Source: a virus
Strand: one strand, 5' to 3'
DNA length: 28,988 bases
IMG/VR virus record: IMGVR_UViG_3300036884_000517
Location: 1 to 28,988 of that record
The position numbers and the translations under genes were made by a program. The notes below the pieces were generated by a model that worked only from the letters and a program-made list of their open reading frames with translations, was not told the origin of the DNA and did not search any database. This document shows, in pieces, positions 22,181-28,988 of the stretch (its first letter is position 1; every line of letters starts with the position of its first letter).

Positions 22181-22410
22181 GCCTTTCTCGGGCGATCGAG
22201 ATGATCGAGTTCCTGGGGAAAACGCCCATGCTGAAGATGGCTGCGGGACAAGACAGGCAAGACAGGTGGGAGCCGCCCGGCGAGCAGCAATCGTTGCAGC
22301 AGTTCTCGGGACTTCAGGCGCTCATGCCGGGAATCTCGCGCATGCCGCCGAACTTGCGGGAAGCCATCGAATGGGCGGAAGGCGAGAAAATAAAACGAGG
22401 CATCAACTAG
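21743..22410 (+). CDS. Tail assembly chaperone, -1 frameshift product (gpGT-like)
   Basis: Joining the zero frame (21743-22060) to the -1 frame (22060-22410) gives about 222 residues. The slip site C CCG GGG (22054-22060) is in the right phase: tRNAs on CCG and GGG can shift back to CCC and GGG. After the shift the frame reads GLSTNIDWRDFYGSLIVRTG, then TFEYIDDLSLSRAIEMIEF, the helical pattern of T domains of lambda-like gpGT. The only ATG in this frame (22201) is inside the domain, so independent start is unlikely. A Gly/Cys-rich pairing region (CCGGA with TCCGG, about 22071-22094) could form a stimulatory hairpin. Confidence 0.85.
22054..22060 (+). promoter_or_regulatory. Programmed -1 ribosomal frameshift site
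   Basis: The heptamer CCCGGGG fits X XXY YYZ with X=C and Y=Z=G. Its zero-frame codons are CCG and GGG. The two frames needed are present: zero frame ending at 22180 and -1 frame ending at 22410. The position within the tail chaperone gene is where such sites are known. Confidence 0.75.
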
Positions 22411-22426
22411 CGTCTCGTTAGACGCT
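22409..22426 (+). promoter_or_regulatory. Compact hairpin between chaperone and tape measure genes
   Basis: AGCGTCT (22409-22415) pairs perfectly with AGACGCT (22420-22426) across the four-base loop CGTT. The stem begins inside the stop codon of the chaperone gene. No T-run follows, so it is likely a translation or RNA-processing element. The tape measure ATG lies 14 bases further and has no visible ribosome site. Confidence 0.55.
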
Positions 22427-22439
22427 CGGTCCACATCAC

Positions 22440-24800
22440 ATGGCAGACATAGCGGACGTTCTTCAAGTCGGGGCACTCATTAACCTGGGCCAAATCCTGC
22501 CGGGCCTGGACACGCTCGCCGCGAAGACAGCCAATACGTGCGAGCAGATGACGATGTCGTTTGCCGGACCGGCGCAGGCATCCCTGGCGTTCGGCTCGGG
22601 CTTCGCGCTTTCCGTTCCGGAAATCGTTAAGATCCCGCCCGCCGTCGATACCATCCCTCCAGCTACGGCCCGTGCGGGCTCCTCTGCCATGCAGGCGCGC
22701 ATGGCCATGATGGGGATGGGGCAGGAGATGGGCGTGGCGCTGCCGCGCTTCGTGCGCTCTTTCCTGACGAGCGTCGGACCCGTGGCCGGGATCATGGCGG
22801 CTGCGTTCCTACCCGTCGCCATCATCGGAGTGGTCGAGTGGCTTGCCAAGGTTCCATCCGCCATCGAAAACATGACCGATTCAATCATGGGTTATGGGGA
22901 AGCGCAGAAAGAAGCCTTCAAAGAAGCCGTCAAGGCTTCCGATGAGGCGCTGACCCATGCCAAGAGTTTGCATCAAGCGCAGCAAAACCTTATCGACATC
23001 AACAAGGTTGCTGCCGAGAGCGGCGCCGAGACGATGGACCTTTACGAAAAGGCGGCCCAGGATGCAAGCAAGTCCTGGTGGAACCTGGTTCCGATCATCG
23101 GATATGCCTTCAGCATTTACAAAGCTTATCAGGGAGATGTGAAGGGAGTCGCTGATGCAGCGATGAAGGCGGGGAAGGATAACATCGAAGCGCAGGCGAC
23201 GATCACCAAACTGACTGAAGCGCAGCAAGCCGCCCTGCTCAAAAATGAGGAAGAGTATATCAAGCTGGGAGAGATCGGAGCCAGCAGCTACAAGAAAACT
23301 CAGGTTGAGCTTCAGTTGCTTGGGCTCGAAGAAGCGGCCGAGCTCGAGCGGGTCGCAAGAGAAACGAACAGTGACAAGGAAGCGCTGCGCGTCGTCAGCG
23401 AGCTTTATGAGACGAAGCGCAAAGCGGCCACACTGAAGGCGGGGATCGAAACCGGCACGGAGGGATTTGCGGCGGCGAAGGCTGAGATCGATGCCCATAA
23501 GGGCGTCGCCGACGCTATCATCGCGCAGCAACTCGCGCTGGTTCGCGAAGAAGTTGCGATCGACAAGGATAAGTGGCCGAAGCTGATTGCCGCGGAGCGC
23601 CTAGCTGAGAATGAGATGTACGCGGATGCCGTCATCGCGCTTAAGCGGAAGAAGGAGCTCGCGGCGCAAGATGCGGCGCTGCACGGCAAGAGCGGAGCCC
23701 CGGAAGCGGCGACGATCAACGGCGAGATCGAGGCGCTGGCGATCAAGCACCAAACCAAGTTGGACTCGATCAGCTCGGAAGGAGTCAAGCACGAGATCGA
23801 GGACAGTCACCGCGTCGAGGCGGCATTTCGCGCGCAGTTTGAATCCGAGGGCAAAGTACGGGAGCAGGAACAGGCCGCTGCGAAGCGGGGCGATGAAGAG
23901 ATTATGAGGGGGGACGAGGAGCGCGTTTCCTTCGCCGCGATGATCGCCAGCCGCACGCTTCGGGTTGAAGAGGGGGCCAACGCCGATCGCTTGCGCATGC
24001 ACAAGGAAAGTTTGATGGTGTGGGCCGCAGATGAAACCGCCTCGATCAATAAATGGTACTCCGAGCAGCATCGGCTGCTGGAGCTGGAATTGGCGGATGC
24101 GGAGCGGATCCATGGAGTGGGAACCACAGATTACATGCGCGTGGTGACGCGCATGGAAGCGCTCGATCAGGAACGCGCTTTGAAGTCTCAAAAGGTCAAC
24201 ACTCAGGTCGAGCAGAATTTCCTCAAAACGTACAACACGATCGCCGGCATCGTGAACCACAACATCACGTCCTGGATCACCGGGCACGAGACGTTCGGCC
24301 AGATGGTGATCAACATTGCGGACGAGATGGCGACCGCCATGATCAACTTCTTCATGAAAGAGGCGGAGCAGTATCTCTTGAGCTATATCATGAAGAAGCT
24401 CTTCGCTCAGGCCGATGTCACCACCGATGCCGGTAGGGCCGGAGCGGCCGGTTACGCCTCCGTCATGGAGGCGATCCCGTTTCCTGCGAACGTCGCTCTT
24501 GCGCCCGTGATCGCCGCCATGGCCATTGCGCAGACGATGGCTGTTGGATCTTTTGATGAGGGCGGGCTTGCCCAGAAGACCGGACTCGCCATGGTTCATC
24601 AGGGCGAGATTGCGATGCCGGTCGAAGTCTCCAGCGCCTTCCGCTCGATGGCGGCCGGGGGCACTCTGGGTGGGCGCGTCAGTCATCATCACACGACGTT
24701 CAACCTGCATCATAATGGGCCGGACGCGAAAGAGGTCTTGCGCAACGAGCTGGTTCCCATGATCCGGCAGGCGCAGCGGCGCGGGGAGTTGGCGGGATGA
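22440..24800 (+). CDS. Tape measure protein
   Basis: A 786-residue protein that sets tail length and is carried in the tube. If the usual 0.15 nm per residue holds, the tail is about 120 nm. A membrane-like segment lies at residues 115-140 (VAGIMAAAFLPVAIIGVVEW). The middle (150-580) is long charged helix and coiled coil (KEAFKEAVKASDEAL, EEAAELERVARETN). The end (from about 605) has NHNITSWITGHETF, MATAMINFFMKEAEQYLLSYI and a hydrophobic ALAPVIAAMAIAQTMA followed by FDEGG, as in lambda gpH-type proteins. The place after the frameshifted chaperones confirms the call. No peptidase domain is seen. The ATG 22440 has no clear ribosome site. Confidence 0.9.
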   Translation: MADIADVLQVGALINLGQILPGLDTLAAKTANTCEQMTMSFAGPAQASLAFGSGFALSVPEIVKIPPAVDTIPPATARAGSSAMQARMAMMGMGQEMGVALPRFVRSFLTSVGPVAGIMAAAFLPVAIIGVVEWLAKVPSAIENMTDSIMGYGEAQKEAFKEAVKASDEALTHAKSLHQAQQNLIDINKVAAESGAETMDLYEKAAQDASKSWWNLVPIIGYAFSIYKAYQGDVKGVADAAMKAGKDNIEAQATITKLTEAQQAALLKNEEEYIKLGEIGASSYKKTQVELQLLGLEEAAELERVARETNSDKEALRVVSELYETKRKAATLKAGIETGTEGFAAAKAEIDAHKGVADAIIAQQLALVREEVAIDKDKWPKLIAAERLAENEMYADAVIALKRKKELAAQDAALHGKSGAPEAATINGEIEALAIKHQTKLDSISSEGVKHEIEDSHRVEAAFRAQFESEGKVREQEQAAAKRGDEEIMRGDEERVSFAAMIASRTLRVEEGANADRLRMHKESLMVWAADETASINKWYSEQHRLLELELADAERIHGVGTTDYMRVVTRMEALDQERALKSQKVNTQVEQNFLKTYNTIAGIVNHNITSWITGHETFGQMVINIADEMATAMINFFMKEAEQYLLSYIMKKLFAQADVTTDAGRAGAAGYASVMEAIPFPANVALAPVIAAMAIAQTMAVGSFDEGGLAQKTGLAMVHQGEIAMPVEVSSAFRSMAAGGTLGGRVSHHHTTFNLHHNGPDAKEVLRNELVPMIRQAQRRGELAG

Positions 24801-25735
24801 CGATGCAAATATATCCAGCGAGCGCAGCATCGAGCGCCGTCCGGGGCTTGGCCTTCACGGTGATCAAGCGCCCGCTCTTTAACACCCTCGTGCAAGACGC
24901 TCCCAACTTCTATTCCACGCGCATCGCCCAGACCCGCAACCCCTATTGGCGCTGGACGCTGACCTATGAGGTTTTGTTCAACGACCCCGCCAACATCACG
25001 AACGGGAACTCGCCCTGGACGGACCTCCAAGCGCTGATGGGCTTTTTCATGCAGCAGAGCGGGCAGCAGGCCACGTTCCTGTTCGAAGATCCCGACGACA
25101 ATTATATGGGCCCGGGCGTGCTGACCGCAGGTTGGAAAGCAGCGACCTACTATCCGGCGAATTCAAGCCTGCTCGTTTCCGGACACTGGCAGAAAGCGAC
25201 CGTGGGCGGGATATCGGGTGCCTCGGCGCCCGCCTTCTCGACGAGCGGCGGAACGGTCGCGGAAGGGCCGAGCTCACCTCAGCTCACGTGGAAGGATGAA
25301 GGGGCTGGATATACGGCCGTTCCCAACCTCTTCACGCAACTGCCGCTGGTCGAAGACACTTCGACCGGCCTCTACTATTCACCGGTTCAACGGAACCTGG
25401 GCGGCTTCCTCGAAGACATCACGGACCTTGAGACGAGTCCGAGTCCAGTCTTCTATGCGAACGGAGCGACGGCGGGCTATTACACGCTCTCGACGACGCC
25501 CGGGCTCGCCATCCCTGGCTACTCTTACATGGGGCAATACCTCTCCTGGACGGCGGGGCACACGCCGACCGAGCCGATCACCGCCGCCTTCAAATATCAA
25601 TTCCGCGTGCGCTTCGAGACGGATGCGATCGACTTCGAGAAATTCGTGAGCGACCTGTGGACCGTGGGCGGGTCGGAAGGGAAAGGTGGGGCCGGGACGA
25701 TCACGCTGGTTAGTGACCGCCCGCCGACTGTCTGA
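24797..25735 (+). CDS. DUF2460-like distal tail protein with inserted domain
   Basis: A 312-residue tail-tip protein with ATGA on the tape measure stop. The first 110 residues (FNTLVQDAPNFYSTRIAQTR, then WTLTYEVLFND and DLQALMGFFMQQSGQQATFL) and the end (FKYQFRVRFETDAIDFEKF) fit the DUF2460 family, the distal tail ring in gene transfer agent-like tails. Residues about 112-175 look like an inserted Trp/Gly/Thr-rich beta domain (HWQKATVGGISGASAPAF, then LTWKDEG) that occurs in many virion proteins and may bind sugars. Gene order (tape measure, this, DUF2163-like, NlpC/P60, tip) supports the role. Confidence 0.78.
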   Translation: MTMQIYPASAASSAVRGLAFTVIKRPLFNTLVQDAPNFYSTRIAQTRNPYWRWTLTYEVLFNDPANITNGNSPWTDLQALMGFFMQQSGQQATFLFEDPDDNYMGPGVLTAGWKAATYYPANSSLLVSGHWQKATVGGISGASAPAFSTSGGTVAEGPSSPQLTWKDEGAGYTAVPNLFTQLPLVEDTSTGLYYSPVQRNLGGFLEDITDLETSPSPVFYANGATAGYYTLSTTPGLAIPGYSYMGQYLSWTAGHTPTEPITAAFKYQFRVRFETDAIDFEKFVSDLWTVGGSEGKGGAGTITLVSDRPPTV

Positions 25736-26646
25736 TGCGCCAAGTTCTCGATGGCAATGGAAACGACTCAACGGCTACGGTTCTCGCGGCGCTCAAAGCC
25801 AGAAACGAACTTTGGCAGGCCGACCTCTACCTGATCGGCGAAGCCGACGATCCGCAAGCGCTGTGGATGACGAATTATGAATCTCCGTTGCTCTGGTCTC
25901 ATTGGGGAACCTTCCTTCCAGCCGTGGTCAAGCGCGGGACGGTCTCCAGTGACATCAACCTGGATTCAAAGGCGCTGGACATCTCCTGGGCGCCGCACAA
26001 CGTAACCCTGACCTCTTCCATTCCGACGACCAGCTCCTATGAGCTTGCGCGCCTGGGCTTCTATGACAACCGGCGCTTTCGCCTGTGGCGCTGCCTCATG
26101 CCGACGCCGGGAGATGCGAACACCTGGGGAGCCTATGAACTCTTCGGTGGGGTCATCGGGCAGGCTCAAGTGGATCGGGGCGAAATCAAGTTCAACGTCC
26201 AGAGCTATCTCTATGTGCTTGACCAGAAGGTTCCGCAGGGCGTGATCGAGGTGACAAACTCTCTCGCGAGCTATACGGGAGGGACGCCGCCCGCGGGCTT
26301 CAGTTCGCTGCCGGAATTCATCGTGGCGGACACCAGCTCGCCGACCGTGATCAATGCCGACTGCACCAGCACGCCGACGCACATCTTCACAAACGATGTT
26401 TTTGACGGCGGCTATCTCGTCTTCGCGGCCGACGCAACGCTCGCGGGACTGTTCAGCGTCATCGGGAAGAATTCGAACTACACCTACGCGGGGCACCAGT
26501 ACAACCGCTTCCAGATTTATTCTCCGATGCCGTGGACTCCCACGCTCGGCGACAAGTTCTATGTCAGCGGGCAGAGTCCCATCGATCAGGCGGACGGCGA
26601 CTATTTTGGATTCCCGTATGTCCCGGCGCCGGAGGCAGCCGCATGA
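25735..26646 (+). CDS. DUF2163-like baseplate hub protein
   Basis: A 303-residue beta-rich protein. Its ATG shares one base with the previous stop (TGATG). The segments ELWQADLYLI, WGTFLPAVVKRGTVSSDI, RRFRLWRCLMP and ELFGGVIGQAQVDRGEIKFNVQSYLYVL resemble DUF2163 hub proteins (cited in part). A hub carries the tip and peptidase. The C-terminal third (TPTHIFTNDVFDGG, then SPMPWTPTLGDKFYV) looks like a small separate beta domain. The hub call rests mainly on order and general pattern. Confidence 0.7.
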   Translation: MRQVLDGNGNDSTATVLAALKARNELWQADLYLIGEADDPQALWMTNYESPLLWSHWGTFLPAVVKRGTVSSDINLDSKALDISWAPHNVTLTSSIPTTSSYELARLGFYDNRRFRLWRCLMPTPGDANTWGAYELFGGVIGQAQVDRGEIKFNVQSYLYVLDQKVPQGVIEVTNSLASYTGGTPPAGFSSLPEFIVADTSSPTVINADCTSTPTHIFTNDVFDGGYLVFAADATLAGLFSVIGKNSNYTYAGHQYNRFQIYSPMPWTPTLGDKFYVSGQSPIDQADGDYFGFPYVPAPEAAA

Positions 26647-27092
26647 TGACGCGCGAACAGGCGATGGCCGTGGCCCGCACTTGGATCGGGACGCCCTACG
26701 TCCTGGGCGGGCGCCTCAAAGGGGCCGGCATCGACTGCGCGACTCTGCTCGCGGAGTACCTGATCGAGATCGGCGCGTGCCAGCGGGAAGCTCTGGGCTT
26801 TTATTCCCATGATTGGTTTCACCACGCCACGGAAGAGCGCTACAAATACGCGCTACTCAAGCACGCCAAACAGATCGCCGAGACGATCTGCATCGGAACG
26901 CCTAACGCCGAGCCCGGAGACCTGGTGCTCTTCAAAGTGGCGCGCAGCCGGATTTACAATCATGGCGCGATCGTGACGGCTTGGCCGCACGGAGTCCATG
27001 CCTTCGACCGCAGCGTGAACGAGGTTAACCTGGCGCTCCATGCAGCGCTGGCGCACACGGAAATGGCGATCTTCACTCCCTGGAGCGACTGA
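26643..27092 (+). CDS. NlpC/P60 family cell-wall peptidase
   Basis: A 149-residue cysteine peptidase that probably opens the murein during DNA entry. Its ATGA lies on the previous stop, with a second ATG three bases on. The motif IGTPYVLGGRLKGAGIDCAT carries the catalytic Cys (C32), and YNHGAIVTAW holds the expected His (H107), with H116 and H119 nearby as possible third residues. The size and place match the tail-tip peptidase of gene transfer agent-like tails. The cut bond is presumed D-Glu to diaminopimelate, from the family. Confidence 0.85.
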   Translation: MMTREQAMAVARTWIGTPYVLGGRLKGAGIDCATLLAEYLIEIGACQREALGFYSHDWFHHATEERYKYALLKHAKQIAETICIGTPNAEPGDLVLFKVARSRIYNHGAIVTAWPHGVHAFDRSVNEVNLALHAALAHTEMAIFTPWSD

Positions 27093-27093
27093 G

Positions 27094-28988
27094 ATGTTCG
27101 GAGGCAGGAATCAATCCGGCACGCGGCCCACAGCCCTTGGCACGATGCTTCAGGCATCGACCTACGGGATGACCATCCCGCAAGTCTATGGAATGACGTG
27201 CTCCCCGTTCCTGGCCATCTGGGCCAACCATCTGCGGCAGGGTGGAGGCGGGAAGAAGGGCAAGGCGTCGAAAAAGGGCGGGCCGCCGACTTACGTTGAA
27301 AACATCGACTTCTTGCTGGGGCATAACCCGCTCCTGGCGCTGCTTCAGATTTGGGTCAACTCGACCCGGTACGGTCTGGATCTGGTATCGACGACCAGTC
27401 TCAGCCCGAGCGGCACGCACATGACGATCACCGATCCCCACTTTCTGGCGCTGGTCGCCGTCACGCAGCGCATCGAGTACGCCGGCAACTTCAATGATTA
27501 TGGCGGGCCGGGGTCGGTCTATCACGACATCTTTTCAGGGCGGCCACTCTGGAATGAACTGCTCTTCGGGCCCGATCCCGTGGACGGCATGGGGTATCGC
27601 GCTTGGCCCTACACCTACCGCTGGCAGCCGAGCTACGGCACCAGCTTCTATGTGGATTCCGTGCTCTCGCTCGGCATGGGCTCCCTTTTCCTGACGGCTT
27701 ATTACGTCCGGATGAACGCCTCGACGCTGTATCAGTCACCCGCCGCGAGGCTGCGCCTCTCATTTGAAAACGTCCTGGGCTCGGGCAGCGAGTACTCCGG
27801 CTATTCGAGCGAGCAGATTCTCTATCCGTGGTATGCCGGCGCCGGGAGTCCGAACTTTGACCTGGGCTCGTCCGGTGCCATTCCTTTGATTAAGGGAGAA
27901 TTGCTCGGCAAGTGGGCCGTCTATCCCACGGGTGATGCTGATTTTGTGGACATCATTGAAGACATCGTGAAGTCGGGTCAGAGTCAGGCGGCCCTGGGCA
28001 GCACGACCGGGATTTCACCTGTGCAGCGCGGCGTGAACTGCTATGACTTCCCGGGGGCCATCCAGAAACGGATGTTCTGCGACTACACCATTTCAGCCAG
28101 CCACGACTTCACGTTCAACATGCCGAACACCGCGGGCAACCTCCTGCTCGCCATCATGACGACCACGACGGCCGACATCACCGGAGTCTCCGACTCGCTC
28201 GGCAATGCGGGATGGAGCCAGGCGGTGGACTTGCCTTACATCGCGGAGGCGGGAACGGAGCTCGGCACGATCGCGGTGTGGTACTGCGTCAACTGTCTGG
28301 CCGGATCGAACACCCTGACCGTCACGCTGGACGGCACGAACGCCTGCTCCATCGTCATGATGGAGATTCCGGGCGTGGACACCTTTGATGGCGTGCAATC
28401 CGCACGCGGCGTGCGCCCGTCCGTCTCGATCACCACCACGAACGATCCGGGGAAGCTGGGCATGATCTTCGCCGTTTCCTTGCAGGAAAACATCGTACCG
28501 GGAGCTTCGCCTGCGGATACCCAGGGGTATCTCGAGCTGTGGCCGATCATCGCCAGCAAGACGCAGCAACTCGCGAGCACGGCCATCGTGACTGTACCGA
28601 CCGTCCAGCAGCGCGTGATCACGACGGCCGCGACTTACACCCAACAGTGGCCGGTGGCGAAGACGGATCCCAACTGCTCACTGATTCTCATCGCTTTCAA
28701 AGCGACCGTCCCTCCGGTCTATGCCAAGGCGCTTCCCAACATCATGGATCGCGCCACGCTGGATCTCACCCGTGACCAGTGCCGGGCCGGGAGTCTTTAC
28801 GGATCACTCGCGATGGATTCACAGCTACCCGCGCGGGATTGGATCGCCACGCTTTGCGCGACCGCGAATTGCGCTCCGGTCTGGTCCGGCTTCAAGCTGA
28901 AGCTGATTCCGCGAAGTGAAGTTTCGGCCGTAGGCAATGGCACCCAATACATCTCCCCCACGGCCTCGGGGCCAGTCGCCAACCTAAG
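27094..28988 (+). CDS. Tail tip protein, 3' end cut by window
   Basis: Open from ATG 27094 to the end of the window (631 residues so far, with no stop), one base after the previous gene. GGAG near 27082 is a weak ribosome site. The N-terminus MFGGRNQSGTRPTALGTMLQ and TIPQVYGM is the pattern of tail-tip or central fibre proteins that bind the hub; residues 51-65 hold a GGGGKKGKASKKGG basic loop. Around residues 330-445 is a beta domain (TFNMPNTAGNLLLAIM, GVSDSLGNAGW, LDGTNACSIVMMEIPG). A later RATLDLTRDQCRAGSLYG segment resembles tip proteins again. Place equals the large host-recognition protein of gene transfer agents. Full length cannot be known here. Confidence 0.75.
   Translation, partial: MFGGRNQSGTRPTALGTMLQASTYGMTIPQVYGMTCSPFLAIWANHLRQGGGGKKGKASKKGGPPTYVENIDFLLGHNPLLALLQIWVNSTRYGLDLVSTTSLSPSGTHMTITDPHFLALVAVTQRIEYAGNFNDYGGPGSVYHDIFSGRPLWNELLFGPDPVDGMGYRAWPYTYRWQPSYGTSFYVDSVLSLGMGSLFLTAYYVRMNASTLYQSPAARLRLSFENVLGSGSEYSGYSSEQILYPWYAGAGSPNFDLGSSGAIPLIKGELLGKWAVYPTGDADFVDIIEDIVKSGQSQAALGSTTGISPVQRGVNCYDFPGAIQKRMFCDYTISASHDFTFNMPNTAGNLLLAIMTTTTADITGVSDSLGNAGWSQAVDLPYIAEAGTELGTIAVWYCVNCLAGSNTLTVTLDGTNACSIVMMEIPGVDTFDGVQSARGVRPSVSITTTNDPGKLGMIFAVSLQENIVPGASPADTQGYLELWPIIASKTQQLASTAIVTVPTVQQRVITTAATYTQQWPVAKTDPNCSLILIAFKATVPPVYAKALPNIMDRATLDLTRDQCRAGSLYGSLAMDSQLPARDWIATLCATANCAPVWSGFKLKLIPRSEVSAVGNGTQYISPTASGPVANL

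Noticed and set aside
22201-22410. Independent gene starting at ATG 22201
   Set aside because: The T-like domain begins upstream of this ATG, and a slip site in the right phase explains the frame better.
23601-24830. Long open frame on the - strand opposite the tape measure gene
   Set aside because: Composition is His/Arg-rich without domains, and the + strand gene is clear.
1-28988. CRISPR arrays, insertion sequences or integrase genes
   Set aside because: No regular spaced repeats, transposase motifs, terminal inverted repeats or recombinase motifs were seen.

Overview
The window is a continuous piece of a tailed-phage (siphovirus-like) genome or prophage. It carries the packaging, head, neck and tail genes, all on the + strand. 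No bacterial housekeeping gene, integrase, tRNA, CRISPR array or insertion sequence was seen. The host cannot be named. AGGAGG-type ribosome sites show a bacterial host, and the DNA looks moderately GC-rich (about 55-60% by eye). The order of the tail genes matches long, non-contractile tails, and the end of the window follows the tape measure, DUF2460, DUF2163, NlpC/P60, tail-tip order known from Rhodobacter gene transfer agent-like tails.

Layout. Positions 1-2380 hold two overlapping ParB-like genes, two small phage genes and a HGG-motif gene in the usual place of a small terminase. An AT-rich gap of 244 bases follows, then the large terminase (2625-4226), which has an added C-terminal zinc ribbon. 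Positions 4227-5770 hold a cluster of very small genes, three of them under 60 residues, with several hairpins. The head module (5775-13988) encodes a portal fused to a Mu F-like domain, a ChaB/prohead-protease fusion, a His-patterned putative scaffold, a major capsid protein with an inserted domain and a collagen-like fibre.

Positions 14057-18774 interrupt the structural genes with a tightly packed sugar-modification cassette: a CgeB-like glycosyltransferase, an FkbM-type methyltransferase, a double-domain GT-A protein, a paralogue of its second half, and another GT-A protein. Two of these enzymes end in the same kind of zinc ribbon as the terminase. From 18882 come the connector, neck, tail terminator, tail tube, tail assembly chaperones with a programmed -1 frameshift, tape measure and tail-tip genes. 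The last gene runs off the window.

How it may work together: the terminase packs DNA through the portal into a protease-matured capsid, and the fibre decorates the particle. I infer that the sugar cassette decorates the Thr-bearing Gly-X-Y stalk of that fibre or another virion protein, in the way BclA of Bacillus spores is glycosylated. The observations I rate highest are the shared zinc-ribbon tails, this fibre plus glycosylation pairing, and a stretch inside the portal gene (7213-7329) whose codon use points to a different reading frame from the one now translated.
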